In this document: in pieces, positions 8,700-17,089 of the stretch | Position numbering within the stretch: position 1 is the first letter of the stretch | How the letters are laid out: every line of letters begins with the position of its first letter | DNA from: Pannonibacter anstelovis | GTDB taxonomy: Bacteria > Pseudomonadota > Alphaproteobacteria > Rhizobiales > Stappiaceae | Assembly (NCBI RefSeq): GCF_036881715.1 | Contig: NZ_JBAKBF010000011.1 | Location: 103,113 to 167,112, forward strand | Reading direction: 5' to 3' | DNA: 64,000 nt | The notes under the pieces: model-generated | Databases searched by the model: none | What the model was told of the DNA's origin: nothing | The model's input: the letters and a program-made list of their open reading frames with translations, nothing else | Made by a program: the position numbers and the translations under genes

Positions 8700-9446
8700 A
8701 TGCTGCTTTCCCGTCGCCGGTTTCTGGTTGCTGCCTCGGCAACTCTTCTTGCCGGCTGTAACTCCCGCTACGTCCAGCCGGTCCCCTCGCCCGGTCTCGC
8801 CCGTGATGGCTATGAGGGCGCAGCTCCCTCCTACAGCCGGATTCCGCCGGAATACCTGCAGATGTACGGCCCGATGCCGAACGAGCAGTTCCCGATCCCG
8901 GCTGCGGATCTGCGCCGCGTCAAGCCGCAGTTCTTCCGTCAGATCGTGCCCTATCAGAGCGCCGAGCCGACCGGCACCATCATCGTCGACACGCCCAACC
9001 GCTACCTCTATCTGACGATGGAAGGCGGACAGGCCATGCGGTATGGCGTGGGCATCGGCCGCGCCGGCTTCACCTGGGGCGGTTCGGCCCGCATCGCCTA
9101 CAAGCGCGAGTGGCCGAAGTGGACCCCGCCGTCGGAGATGATTGCCCGTCAGCCCGAGCTGGAGCAGTACCGGAACGGCATGGAGCCTGGCCTTGCCAAT
9201 CCGCTTGGCGCCCGTGCGCTCTACATCTTTGAAGGCGGCCGCGACACGCTCTACCGTATCCACGGCACGGCGGAATACTGGACCATCGGCACCGCCGTAT
9301 CCTCGGGATGCGTGCGCATGATCAACCAGGATGTGATCGATTTGTATAACCGCGTGCCCAACGGCACGAAGATCGTCGTACTGCAGGCCCCGGAGAGTGC
9401 CCCGGTTGCCGGTGGCGCGCAACAGGGCTTCGCCCTGCCGAGCTGA
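8700..9446 (+). CDS. L,D-transpeptidase, YkuD family lipoprotein
   Basis: Makes or remodels 3-3 peptidoglycan cross-links, or attaches proteins to peptidoglycan, in the periplasm; 248 aa. The N-terminus has twin arginines (SRRRFLV), a hydrophobic stretch and a lipobox LAGC, so it is probably a Tat- or Sec-exported lipoprotein. The catalytic motif is IHGT followed by SSGCVRM, with Cys as nucleophile. A second YkuD protein without a lipobox is at 49563-50084, so the genome has at least two with different anchoring. Confidence 0.9.
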   Translation: MLLSRRRFLVAASATLLAGCNSRYVQPVPSPGLARDGYEGAAPSYSRIPPEYLQMYGPMPNEQFPIPAADLRRVKPQFFRQIVPYQSAEPTGTIIVDTPNRYLYLTMEGGQAMRYGVGIGRAGFTWGGSARIAYKREWPKWTPPSEMIARQPELEQYRNGMEPGLANPLGARALYIFEGGRDTLYRIHGTAEYWTIGTAVSSGCVRMINQDVIDLYNRVPNGTKIVVLQAPESAPVAGGAQQGFALPS

Positions 9447-9468
9447 GACCATGGTCCCGGTCCGCTTC

Positions 9469-9529
9469 GTCATACCAAGGCTCTGAGATGCACACGCATC
9501 ACGCCTTGAAGATGCTCGAGCGCCGCATG
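9469..9529 (-). repeat. Dispersed intergenic repeat, copy 1
   Basis: On the minus strand this segment shares an exact 22-base block with 31673-31694 (it begins GAGCATCTTCAAGG) and weaker similarity on both sides. It lies between the ends of two convergent genes. The end reading CGTCATACCAAGGCTC resembles the repeat core near 26980-27003. Confidence 0.55.
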
Positions 9530-9573
9530 GGCTTGACCAACTCTCGATGAAACGAGCTCGTCGAGGGTCGGTG

Positions 9574-10275
9574 TCAGGCGCGGATCGCAACCTTGCGGGT
9601 GGCGCGGATGAACTCCGGCGTCACCTCGCAGCCGATGGCAAAGGCCTCGACGCCGCCTGCCATCGCCTGCCTGAGGGCCGCAGCATAGGCCGGGTCAATA
9701 TCGGCGGCAAAATCCAGCTCGCTGCAATCGGGCCGCTGCACCAGATAGACCATCACCGCCCTATGCCCGGCGCGCACCATATCCTCCAGTTCCACCAGAT
9801 GCTTGGCTCCGCGCGCGGTGACCGAATCCGGGAACTCGGCTAGCCCGGCCTGCCGCATGAGATGGACGTTCTTCACCTCCACATAGGTGAGCCCGCCGCC
9901 TGCGTCTTCCAGCAGAATGTCAATCCGCGAGTTCTTGCCGTACTTCACTTCCCGCCGCAGGCTGGCAAAGCCTGAAAGCTCCGGGATGAGCCCGGACAGC
10001 AGCGCCTCTTCCACCAGCTTGTTGGGATGGGCCGTGCTGATGCCGACCAGCGCTCCATCTGCCTCGATGATCTCCCAGGACCAGGCGAGCTTGCGGGCCG
10101 GATTGTCCGAGCGCGACAGATAGACCAGCGAGCCCGGCGCATTAAGCCCCAGCATGGAGCCGGGGTTGGCACAATGGGCCGTGATCTCCTCGCCGCTGTC
10201 CAGCACCACATCCGCCAGAAACCGCTTGTAGCGCTTGACCAGCCGCCCCCGGATCAGAGGTTTGCCGAAGTCCAT
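9574..10275 (-). CDS. sfsA: SfsA family protein
   Basis: A 233-aa protein of the sugar fermentation stimulation family. It was described as DNA-binding in E. coli, but the C-terminal part has a nuclease-like fold. Typical stretches are the N-terminal LIRGRLVKRYKRFLADV, HCANPGSMLGL, and YVEVKNVHL with SRIDILLE. The last two resemble the metal-binding residues of restriction-type nucleases. It starts 11 bases after trkH ends and is probably co-transcribed with it. Confidence 0.9.
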   Translation of the reverse strand: MDFGKPLIRGRLVKRYKRFLADVVLDSGEEITAHCANPGSMLGLNAPGSLVYLSRSDNPARKLAWSWEIIEADGALVGISTAHPNKLVEEALLSGLIPELSGFASLRREVKYGKNSRIDILLEDAGGGLTYVEVKNVHLMRQAGLAEFPDSVTARGAKHLVELEDMVRAGHRAVMVYLVQRPDCSELDFAADIDPAYAAALRQAMAGGVEAFAIGCEVTPEFIRATRKVAIRA

Positions 10276-10286
10276 CCTTGAGCCTT

Positions 10287-11735
10287 TCAGTTTGCCCAGA
10301 AATCGCGGTCGAGCAGCACGAGCACGGTGAGCAGCTCAAGACGCCCCAGCAGCATGGCAGCGCTCAGCACCCACTTGGCCCCGTCCGGCACCGCCGCATA
10401 GCTGCCGCCGGGCCCGACAACCGGGCCAAGCCCCGGACCGATATTGGCAATCGCGCTGGCAGCAGCGGAAAACGACGTCATTGCCCCCAGATCGAACACG
10501 GAGAGCGCCAGAGTGACTGCGCCGACTGCGCCAATATAGACGATAAGGTAGGACAGAACCGAGAAGGAGAGCTCCGGTGTCAGCCGGGTGCGGCCAAAAT
10601 ATTCCGGCGTCACCCGGTTGGGCCGCACCATCTTGCGCAAATGCGAGCGCACCGTGCCAAAGAACACCTGATACCGGAAGATCTTGATGCTGCCGCAGGT
10701 CGAGCCCGTACAGCCGCCGACAAAGCACAGCATCAGGACGAGACCGGCGACAGCACTCCCCCAGGCCTGATAATCGGTCAGCACAAAGCCGGTGGTGGAG
10801 GTGATGGACACCACCGTGAAGGCCGCCTTTCTGAAGGCTTCGTGGAACACAAGATCCTGTGTGCCGCCCAGGTGCACGGTCAGGCCCAGTGTCACCACGG
10901 CCATGAAAACCAGGAAGGCACGCACCTGCGGATCGCTCCAGAGCTGCAACGGCCGCCCGCGCAGCGTCTGAATGATCAGCACGAAAGGCAATGCGCCAAG
11001 AATCATGAAGAAGACAGAGGTCCAGACCACCGCCGGCATCTCCGCAAATGCCCCAAAGGAGGCATCACGCGTCGAGAAGCCACCTGTTGCCACCGTGGTC
11101 ATGGCATGGTTCACCGCATCGAAGGTATTCATGCCTGCAGCCACATAGGCCAGCGCGCAGGCAAAGGTGAGCAGCAGGTAACAGCCCGCGATCAGCCGGA
11201 TATGCTGGACAGAACGTGCGACAATCTTTTCGGTGCGGTCGGCCACTTCCGTCTGGAACAGCTGCATGCCGCCAACCCTCAGGAAAGGCAGCAGCACTAC
11301 GGCCATGATCGCAATTCCGGCGCCGCCCATCCACTGCAGCATCGAGCGCCAGACGAGCAGCCCCGGCGGCAATGAATCCAGCCCTTCCAGAACGGTGGCT
11401 CCTGTGGTGGTGAAGCCGGAGACAGCCTCGAACATGGCATCCGCATAGCCGATGCCGAGCCACAGGAACGGCAGCGAACCGAAGGCAGGCAGCGTCACCC
11501 AGGCCATCACCGTCAGCACAAAGGTCTGGCGCATGTTCAGCCCCCGGCGCAGCGTGCCGCGCATGGCAAGGGCCAGCAACGTTCCGGCAAGGCTGGTCAG
11601 AAAGGCCGAAAAGACAAAGGCCTGCCAGTCTGCATTCTTGCTCGCCACATCCACCATGGCCGGCACCAGCATGGCCGTCGCAAGAGCGGCGTAAAGAAAG
11701 CCGAGAACACTCAGGATAGGGCGCAGAGCAATCAA
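10287..11735 (-). CDS. trkH: TrkH-family potassium transporter
   Basis: Membrane subunit of the Trk K+ uptake system; 482 aa with about ten hydrophobic segments. Selectivity-filter-like loops are visible, for example SGFTTTGATVLEG, ATGGFSTRD, SITSTTGF and ANIGPGLGPVVGPGG, spaced as in the four pore repeats of TrkH/KtrB. The start codon is TTG at 11735, with GGAAAG about 7 bases upstream. A TrkA partner is not in this window. Confidence 0.92.
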   Translation of the reverse strand: MIALRPILSVLGFLYAALATAMLVPAMVDVASKNADWQAFVFSAFLTSLAGTLLALAMRGTLRRGLNMRQTFVLTVMAWVTLPAFGSLPFLWLGIGYADAMFEAVSGFTTTGATVLEGLDSLPPGLLVWRSMLQWMGGAGIAIMAVVLLPFLRVGGMQLFQTEVADRTEKIVARSVQHIRLIAGCYLLLTFACALAYVAAGMNTFDAVNHAMTTVATGGFSTRDASFGAFAEMPAVVWTSVFFMILGALPFVLIIQTLRGRPLQLWSDPQVRAFLVFMAVVTLGLTVHLGGTQDLVFHEAFRKAAFTVVSITSTTGFVLTDYQAWGSAVAGLVLMLCFVGGCTGSTCGSIKIFRYQVFFGTVRSHLRKMVRPNRVTPEYFGRTRLTPELSFSVLSYLIVYIGAVGAVTLALSVFDLGAMTSFSAAASAIANIGPGLGPVVGPGGSYAAVPDGAKWVLSAAMLLGRLELLTVLVLLDRDFWAN

Positions 11736-11951
11736 GTCAGGACTTTCCGCCGGAACAACATCACCACCGCCGCATCAGGCATCACCCCGCCGGCACATGC
11801 GCCAGACATTGCCGCGCCGTACCCGCCCTGTCGAGCCCGGATTACACCCCATCCCCTATTGAGGAGCGCAATTTGGCGGGCGCAAGAGGACGGCCGGCTG
11901 CCGCAAACGGCCAGCATCCCTGCTTCGCTAAGGCGCAACGCTGAGGGATTT

Positions 11952-12467
11952 GGTTCATCCCCGCGTGTGCGGGGAACACGCAGCAGCCTCTTCCTTCGGC
12001 TTACGGCCACGCGGTTCATCCCCGCGTGTGCGGGGAACACGCAGCGGCTGTAACACCGAATGACTCCGCAGATGGTTCATCCCCGCGTGTGCGGGGAACA
12101 CATGAGGACCCCCAACGCAAAAACCCCGGCGCTCGGTTCATCCCCGCGTGTGCGGGGAACACATAGGTGATAGACACAGTGTCCTGCTGCGACACGGTTC
12201 ATCCCCGCGTGTGCGGGGAACACGGTTCCTGCTCCCGTGGCGAAGTCAGATGCGGCGGTTCATCCCCGCGTGTGCGGGGAACACGGGTGTGGCTGCCGGG
12301 CTCTGGCATTGACGGGCGGTTCATCCCCGCGTGTGCGGGGAACACTCCCACGCGTGATGCGCGAGGCAAGGCCTGTTCGGTTCATCCCCGCGTGTGCGGG
12401 GAACACTTCTCTGACGTTCCGTTTCACAAGCACCCGCGCGGTTCATCCCCGCGTGTGCGGGGAACAC
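11952..12467 (-). CRISPR. CRISPR array 1, type I-E, 9 repeats
   Basis: Nine copies of a 28-base repeat (29 if the variable preceding base is counted) start at 11952, 12013, 12074, 12135, 12196, 12257, 12318, 12379 and 12440. The period is exactly 61 bases, giving eight unique spacers of about 32-33 bases. The palindromic core is CCCCGCGTGTGCGGGG. On the minus strand the repeat begins GTGTTCCCCGC and ends GATGAACC, matching the E. coli I-E pattern, so transcription runs leftward from the leader at 12468. All nine repeats are intact, including the leader-distal one. Confidence 0.97.
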
Positions 12468-12523
12468 TCTTGCTGGAGAGCGTTGATCTTATTGTAGAAT
12501 TTCAAAGAGCGGGAAGCTACCGG
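12468..12523 (-). promoter_or_regulatory. CRISPR leader 1
   Basis: The 56 bases next to the last repeat match the same position at array 2 (20930-20985) at 51 of 56 positions. Conserved elements on the minus strand are TTGAAATTCTAC and, 16-20 bases from the first repeat, ATCAA, which could be part of an IHF-like site. The leader adjoins the 3' end of cas2e. Confidence 0.8.
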
Positions 12524-12585
12524 TTTTTGGGGCGGTGTTGCGGGCTTCCGGAGACGGGCAAAATGACGGGTCCGGCGGGCCTCTA

Positions 12586-12903
12586 TCAGCCTGATCCACG
12601 GCCGTCCGGCCCCGGATTTCCGGCATCCGGCGGATGGAAGGCGACGAGGCGCAGGCCGTCGAAATCGACGGGCATGCGGCGGTTGCGGCCATAGGTCTGA
12701 AAGTCGAAGCCCGCGTCGGTGGGGGCCGTCCAGGCGATCACGGCGTCGCCATCCTCGATCATCGCCGCCACCTGACTGGCGATCATCTCGCGCGTGCGGG
12801 CCGAGTATGTGCCGATATAGACGCCTGCCCGCACCTCCAGCAGCCAGACGGCGAGACGCCCGCGCAGCCGGGGCGGAGCATTGGTGGTGACAACCATCAT
12901 CAT
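12586..12903 (-). CDS. cas2e: CRISPR-associated protein Cas2e
   Basis: Dimeric partner of Cas1 in the spacer-integration complex. The 105-aa product begins MMMVVTTNAPPRLRGRLAVWLLEVRAGVYIG, the typical start of the type I-E Cas2 family (CasD-like Cas2e). Its start overlaps the cas1e stop by 4 bases. It is the last cas gene and is followed by leader 1, so the adaptation genes lie directly beside array 1. The C-terminal tail after FHPPDAG is low complexity. Confidence 0.95.
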   Translation of the reverse strand: MMMVVTTNAPPRLRGRLAVWLLEVRAGVYIGTYSARTREMIASQVAAMIEDGDAVIAWTAPTDAGFDFQTYGRNRRMPVDFDGLRLVAFHPPDAGNPGPDGRGSG

Positions 12904-13865
12904 GACCGGTGCCCCGCATCGCCGGAGGGAGAGGGATCCTCGAAGGCCGGATCGACGGCGTAGTCCGGATCTTCCGGCGGCGGCAGGTCGCCTGCCAGCA
13001 GCACCTCCTCGATAGCGGGAATGAGCCGCCCCAGCAGATTGGTACGGCGGAAGGCATCACGGCAGGCAAGCCTGACTTCCCGGTCCACCGGGCCTGTCAG
13101 CTTGCCTTTGGCCTGCTGCCCGGCAATGCGGAAGGCCTCCGGCACCACCGTTTCGAATTTGAACAGGTCGGCGATGTCATAGACGAAGGACAGCGGCTTG
13201 CCCGTGTGCAGGAAGCCCACGGCGGGTGCGTAGCCTGCCGCCAGCACAGCGGCCTCCGTCAGACCGTAGAGGCAGGCCGTGGCGGCAGACAGGGCGCGGT
13301 TCGGCACGTCCGAAATGTCCCAGTTGTCCGGATTGTAGTTGCGCCGCGTCCAGGTGACGCCAAACTGACGGGCGAAGCCATCATAAAGCGTTCTGACCCT
13401 TGCCCCTTCGATGCCGCGGAGCTGATCGACCGAGCGCTTTTCGGGCGCGGCCTCACCGAAGCGAATTTCAAACATTTTGCGAACGATGCGCAGGCGTGCC
13501 GCCTCGTCCATGGCGAGACGGCACTGCCACAGCAGCCGGTCAGAGCGCGCACCGCCCGGCTGCCCGGCGGCATAGACGCGCACGCCCGCTTCTCCCACCC
13601 ACACCAGCAGCGTGCCGGCGCGTGCAGCCAGCGACACCGCCGCATGGCTGGTGCGCACGCCCGGCTCCAGCATGATCGCCGCCAGCCCGCCGACCGGGAT
13701 GTGCATGCGGATGCCATTGGTATCGACCAGCACGAAGGCGCCGTCGATCACATCCAGCTGCCCCTTTTCCACGAAGATGATGGACGAGCGGTCCTTCAGC
13801 GGAATGGGGCGCGGCGGCGGGGCGCCGGGCATGGTGGAACCGGATGCCGTGCCTCCGCCGCTCAT
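12900..13865 (-). CDS. cas1e: CRISPR-associated endonuclease Cas1e
   Basis: Integrase of spacer acquisition, 321 aa. The beta-rich N-terminal domain runs to about residue 100 (LKDRSSIIFVEKGQLDVIDGAFVLVD) and is followed by the helical catalytic domain. Metal-binding residues fit the family: a Glu in LTEAAVLAAGY, His in GFLHTGKPLSF and Asp in YDIADLFKFE. The first 20 residues are Gly/Pro-rich; an internal Met at residue 12 is an alternative start. It lies 3 bases after cas6e and overlaps cas2e. Confidence 0.96.
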   Translation of the reverse strand: MSGGGTASGSTMPGAPPPRPIPLKDRSSIIFVEKGQLDVIDGAFVLVDTNGIRMHIPVGGLAAIMLEPGVRTSHAAVSLAARAGTLLVWVGEAGVRVYAAGQPGGARSDRLLWQCRLAMDEAARLRIVRKMFEIRFGEAAPEKRSVDQLRGIEGARVRTLYDGFARQFGVTWTRRNYNPDNWDISDVPNRALSAATACLYGLTEAAVLAAGYAPAVGFLHTGKPLSFVYDIADLFKFETVVPEAFRIAGQQAKGKLTGPVDREVRLACRDAFRRTNLLGRLIPAIEEVLLAGDLPPPEDPDYAVDPAFEDPSPSGDAGHRS

Positions 13866-13868
13866 GGT

Positions 13869-14606
13869 TCAGGCCCTGCGGATCATCATCAAGCCGCAGC
13901 CAAAGGCCTTGGCCCGGCCAAAGCCACGGCTGAGACGCCCCAGAAAGGCCGCCGGGTCCTGCACTTCAATCAGCCCGGCAAGGTCAAGCACGCCGAAGCG
14001 GGCGGGCTTGCCCTTGCTGCGCGGCACCTGCTCGACACGGTAAGCCTCCATCCGCAGGCCCTTGAGAGCAAAGCCGGAGCGTTCCCCCTGCCCTTTCAGC
14101 CAGGCCACCGCCGCATCATGGGCCGCCGCCTCGCGCAAGGAGCCCCGCTGCACAGCACCGCCCGCTTCCGCCTCGCGGCGGTGGATCAGGTCCATCACCA
14201 CATCACTGCGTTTGCGCAGCGGCCTGCCGCTGCCATCCGTGCCAATCTTGCGGTCAACGGTGGCATTGACGCTCAGCTCGAAGGCTAGCAGGTCACCGGG
14301 GTCCAGGTGCGGCTCGAAGGGGCGGGAGGAAATCTCAAAGAAGGGCGATTCCTCCTGCCCTAACTCCGGTCCCAGCACGTAGTAGCGGCCGTCATGCGTG
14401 TCCCGCCGCCACAGGAAGGGCACGCCCTCCCCGGCCCTGCTCTCCGCTGCCCGGCCCTGCATATGCGCAGGCATGGCTGTCCACAGCAGACGGTGGCCGT
14501 TGTTCATCTGAGCGGCGCTGTCAACAGGGTTGAGCAGGCCGATGAGCGGGGCCACATTGCGCGAAGAGCGGCGCAGATCCAGCCGCGAAAGATAAAGCCC
14601 GCTCAT
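13869..14606 (-). CDS. cas6e: Cas6e crRNA endonuclease
   Basis: Cuts pre-crRNA at the base of the repeat hairpin and remains bound to the crRNA 3' end in Cascade; 245 aa. The N-terminus MSGLYLSRLDLRR is typical of the CasE family. The C-terminal glycine-rich loop GRAKAFGCGLMMIRRA is the signature of RAMP endonucleases, and a His near the N-terminal third (NNGHRLLW) is the likely catalytic residue. The start at 14606 overlaps the cas5e stop by 4 bases. Confidence 0.95.
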   Translation of the reverse strand: MSGLYLSRLDLRRSSRNVAPLIGLLNPVDSAAQMNNGHRLLWTAMPAHMQGRAAESRAGEGVPFLWRRDTHDGRYYVLGPELGQEESPFFEISSRPFEPHLDPGDLLAFELSVNATVDRKIGTDGSGRPLRKRSDVVMDLIHRREAEAGGAVQRGSLREAAAHDAAVAWLKGQGERSGFALKGLRMEAYRVEQVPRSKGKPARFGVLDLAGLIEVQDPAAFLGRLSRGFGRAKAFGCGLMMIRRA

Positions 14607-15361
14607 CGTGCAGCCTCCCGTTCGGGCCTTGCAGGCAGGCTGAGGCCCGTCACATATTCGCTGCGGCTGGCAAATTGCCAACTGCTGCGGCTTTGCGGAT
14701 CATCGCGCCGGGTGTGCTGGCGGGAAATGGCCGCACCGGACGGCAGATCCCCCAGGGTCTCCACCGCAAGCTCTGCCTCGCGCGGCATCGTCCCCAGAAG
14801 CGCCGGATCCGCCTCGAGATAGGCGAGAAAGGCGCCAGCCGCATCCGGTGACGGCACCACTTGCGGATTGAGCGGGCGTGACAGCGGGCAGGACTTGCGC
14901 CCCAGCCAGAGCGCAAAGCGCGGGCGGCGGAAAGCCTCCGCCAGCGCTGCCAGATCAATGCCCTGCCCTTCCGCCACGCCGTCCGCAGCGGTGAAGCCCG
15001 CCAGGTAACGCACATCCATGCGGTATTCGCGCCGGGTGATGGAGGTTGAAAGCTCCTCACGCTGCGCGAGGGCTGCCGCACGGCTGCGCGGTGCCCCAGC
15101 TGAGGATGGCAGGGACTGGAAGGTATGGAAGTCGGTCAGCAGCTTGCCGCTGCGCTGGCTGAGGCTGGCCGTGCGCAGCCCCGCAAACAGGCGGGACTGA
15201 CCGGCGGCATCCTCCCGGCGCAGGCCAAGCGCGGCGCCAGCCAGGCCCAGCAACGCCGAGCGGGAGGGCCGCTCCGCCGTGCCGCGCTGCGCGTTGCCCG
15301 CCGCCTCACCAAAACTGGCCAGCGGCGCTTCCAGCGTGATGACGAGCCAGCGGTCCGTCAT
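14603..15361 (-). CDS. cas5e: Cas5e Cascade subunit
   Basis: Caps the 5' handle of the crRNA in Cascade; 252 aa. The N-terminal stretch WLVITLEAPLASFGEAAGN, followed by RPSRSALLGLAGAALGLRRED, is diagnostic of CasD/Cas5e. The ATG overlaps the cas7e stop by 4 bases, and the stop overlaps the cas6e start, in a fully coupled operon. No missing elements seen. Confidence 0.95.
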   Translation of the reverse strand: MTDRWLVITLEAPLASFGEAAGNAQRGTAERPSRSALLGLAGAALGLRREDAAGQSRLFAGLRTASLSQRSGKLLTDFHTFQSLPSSAGAPRSRAAALAQREELSTSITRREYRMDVRYLAGFTAADGVAEGQGIDLAALAEAFRRPRFALWLGRKSCPLSRPLNPQVVPSPDAAGAFLAYLEADPALLGTMPREAELAVETLGDLPSGAAISRQHTRRDDPQSRSSWQFASRSEYVTGLSLPARPEREAAR

Positions 15362-16446
15362 GCTGCCCCGGCCTCTGCATCTTCAGTCACTCCGCTTGCA
15401 GCAAAGGCAGCCAGTTCATCCAGCGTTGCGCTGTCCGGATTGGACAGATCGAGGCAGCAGTCGCTGGTCCAGTCCTTGCCATAGGCCTTTGCAAATGCGC
15501 CGCGCTTGGCCAGCAGTGCTTCAACGGATGCAGCCGTATGGTCGCGGCCTTCGACGGGACGGGTGAAGGCGCCTGCCAGCGTGCGCGGCTGGGCATCGCC
15601 CAGCTCCGCCAGAATGAATTCGGCCTTAACATGGTTGGCAAAGCTGTTCTTCTTGCCGGAGGGCGAGGCCATGGAAACGGTGCGCACCAGTGCCTCGACA
15701 GCACGGGCAGCCAGCTCCCGGTCACCGCCGAGATTTTCCGCCAGAAGCTCCAGATCGGCGCAGATGTAGAGATAGAAAATACCGGCACCGAAACCGGCTT
15801 CACCGACGAAACCAGCGCCAGCATCTTCGCTTGGCCGCTTCAGGTCATCGACGGCGGTGTAGAAGTCGTCCTCCACCTCGGCGCGGGAGGTGGTGAAGGC
15901 ATGAGCCACCTGAACCGCAGCATCCCGGTTGAAGTCCGGATTGTCAGCGAGCATGCGGCCAAACATGGCAATATCAACGGCACCATCAGCCTTGAGGAAG
16001 ACAGACTTCGCCAGTTCCTTTTCCTTCGGCAGCTTTTCTCCGGCCAGCTTGCGCAGCGCAATGTCCGTTGCAATCTGCCGCTCCTGCGGGGAAATGAAGG
16101 CCAGCTGCTCGGTGTAGGTGGGGTTGGCATCCTTCTCCCCCTTCAGCTTGCCGAAGACGCCCGCAACCTCGCGGGCGATCTCAACCGCCTTGTCCTCGTC
16201 CGCGCCCTTGTCCAGAAGCGCCTGCTTCAAAACCTGCCCCATGCGCTGGGTACGCTCACCCAGATTGCCGGTCAGCGGCTGGGTGAAGGCTTCATGGGTG
16301 CGGATGGAGCGCTTGATGGCCTGGCTGGACATGCGCATGCGCGGCACACCGCCCAGGATCATGCTCTTCGGGCGGCCCAGATCATCCCGGTTGGGGTTGG
16401 AGGCCGGATAGGGGGTCAGAATGTGAAGTTGCAGAAAGCGGGCCAT
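15358..16446 (-). CDS. cas7e: Cas7e Cascade backbone subunit
   Basis: Forms the helical backbone that holds the crRNA; 362 aa, of which six copies are expected per complex. The start MARFLQLHILTPYPASNPNRDD, the segment RMRMSSQAIKRSIR and GTRTQR-like GERTQRMG are typical of CasC/Cse4. ATG 16446 is chosen because AGGAGA lies just upstream; a longer in-frame reading to 16611 would run deep into cse2. One base separates it from the cse2 stop. Confidence 0.95.
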   Translation of the reverse strand: MARFLQLHILTPYPASNPNRDDLGRPKSMILGGVPRMRMSSQAIKRSIRTHEAFTQPLTGNLGERTQRMGQVLKQALLDKGADEDKAVEIAREVAGVFGKLKGEKDANPTYTEQLAFISPQERQIATDIALRKLAGEKLPKEKELAKSVFLKADGAVDIAMFGRMLADNPDFNRDAAVQVAHAFTTSRAEVEDDFYTAVDDLKRPSEDAGAGFVGEAGFGAGIFYLYICADLELLAENLGGDRELAARAVEALVRTVSMASPSGKKNSFANHVKAEFILAELGDAQPRTLAGAFTRPVEGRDHTAASVEALLAKRGAFAKAYGKDWTSDCCLDLSNPDSATLDELAAFAASGVTEDAEAGAA

Positions 16447-16447
16447 A

Positions 16448-17089
16448 TCAGTTCTCCTCAGGGCAATCATGTCCGGCGGCGGGGCTCTCCTGCGCCCCGG
16501 CCTTGCCATCGCCCGCCGCAAGCTGCGGCTGGCCGTAATAATCAAAGGTCCATTTGCGCTGCACAGCGCCGTCAAAGCCGATGACATCGCGGATGAAGGC
16601 TGCCACATCAAAAGGCTCGCGCTTCAGCACCGGCAGCGCCCGGCGGACGTGGCGGCAGAAGTCATCCGGCTCCTTCCACGCCCGCATCATCGCGCCGAAG
16701 CGGGACACGGACCAGCGGCGGCGGTCATCCGGTCCGGGGCGCAGGCCATCCGGCGTGAGGCCCAGAAGCCCGGCAAAGCCGCGCTGCCTTTCCTCGAAAT
16801 GAACGTCCGTCTCGGCCAGCAGAATGGCCAGAAGCCCGAAACGCAGCAGCAGCGTTTCCTCCTCTTCATACTGAGCCTGCAGGGCCCAGTCCTTGCCGGA
16901 CGCCCGGCGCACGGCCTCTATCAGAGCCTGCGTCTGCGGCTCCAGCAGGGCTTCCAGCGGCCCGGACGCCCGGCGCAGCCGTGCCCGCCCAGCCCTGTCG
17001 CCGCCACGGCCCGTCACCGGATTGGGATGCAGCCGCTGCCACCAGTCCCTTGCGGCTTCAGTGGCCGGTTTGTTCAGTTTCATGGTCAT
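16448..17089 (-). CDS. cse2: Cse2/Cas11e Cascade small subunit
   Basis: Helical small subunit present in two copies in Cascade, stabilising the displaced DNA strand; 213 aa. It matches the Cse2/CasB family in length and pattern (ARDWWQRLHPN near the N-terminus, RRARLRRA-like basic stretch, FGAMMRAWKEPDDFCRHVRRAL). Starts inside the stop of cas8e (ATGA overlap) with a good GGGAGG site. Confidence 0.92.
   Translation of the reverse strand: MTMKLNKPATEAARDWWQRLHPNPVTGRGGDRAGRARLRRASGPLEALLEPQTQALIEAVRRASGKDWALQAQYEEEETLLLRFGLLAILLAETDVHFEERQRGFAGLLGLTPDGLRPGPDDRRRWSVSRFGAMMRAWKEPDDFCRHVRRALPVLKREPFDVAAFIRDVIGFDGAVQRKWTFDYYGQPQLAAGDGKAGAQESPAAGHDCPEEN

Noticed and set aside
11736..11951. Minus-strand frame of 102 codons overlapping the first repeats of array 1
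   Set aside because: It includes CRISPR repeat sequence and has no ribosome site or family resemblance.
12167..12694. Repetitive open frames with VHPRVCGEH and SSPRVRGT motifs
   Set aside because: They are translations of the CRISPR repeats. The same motifs appear at 20428-20953 for the same reason.
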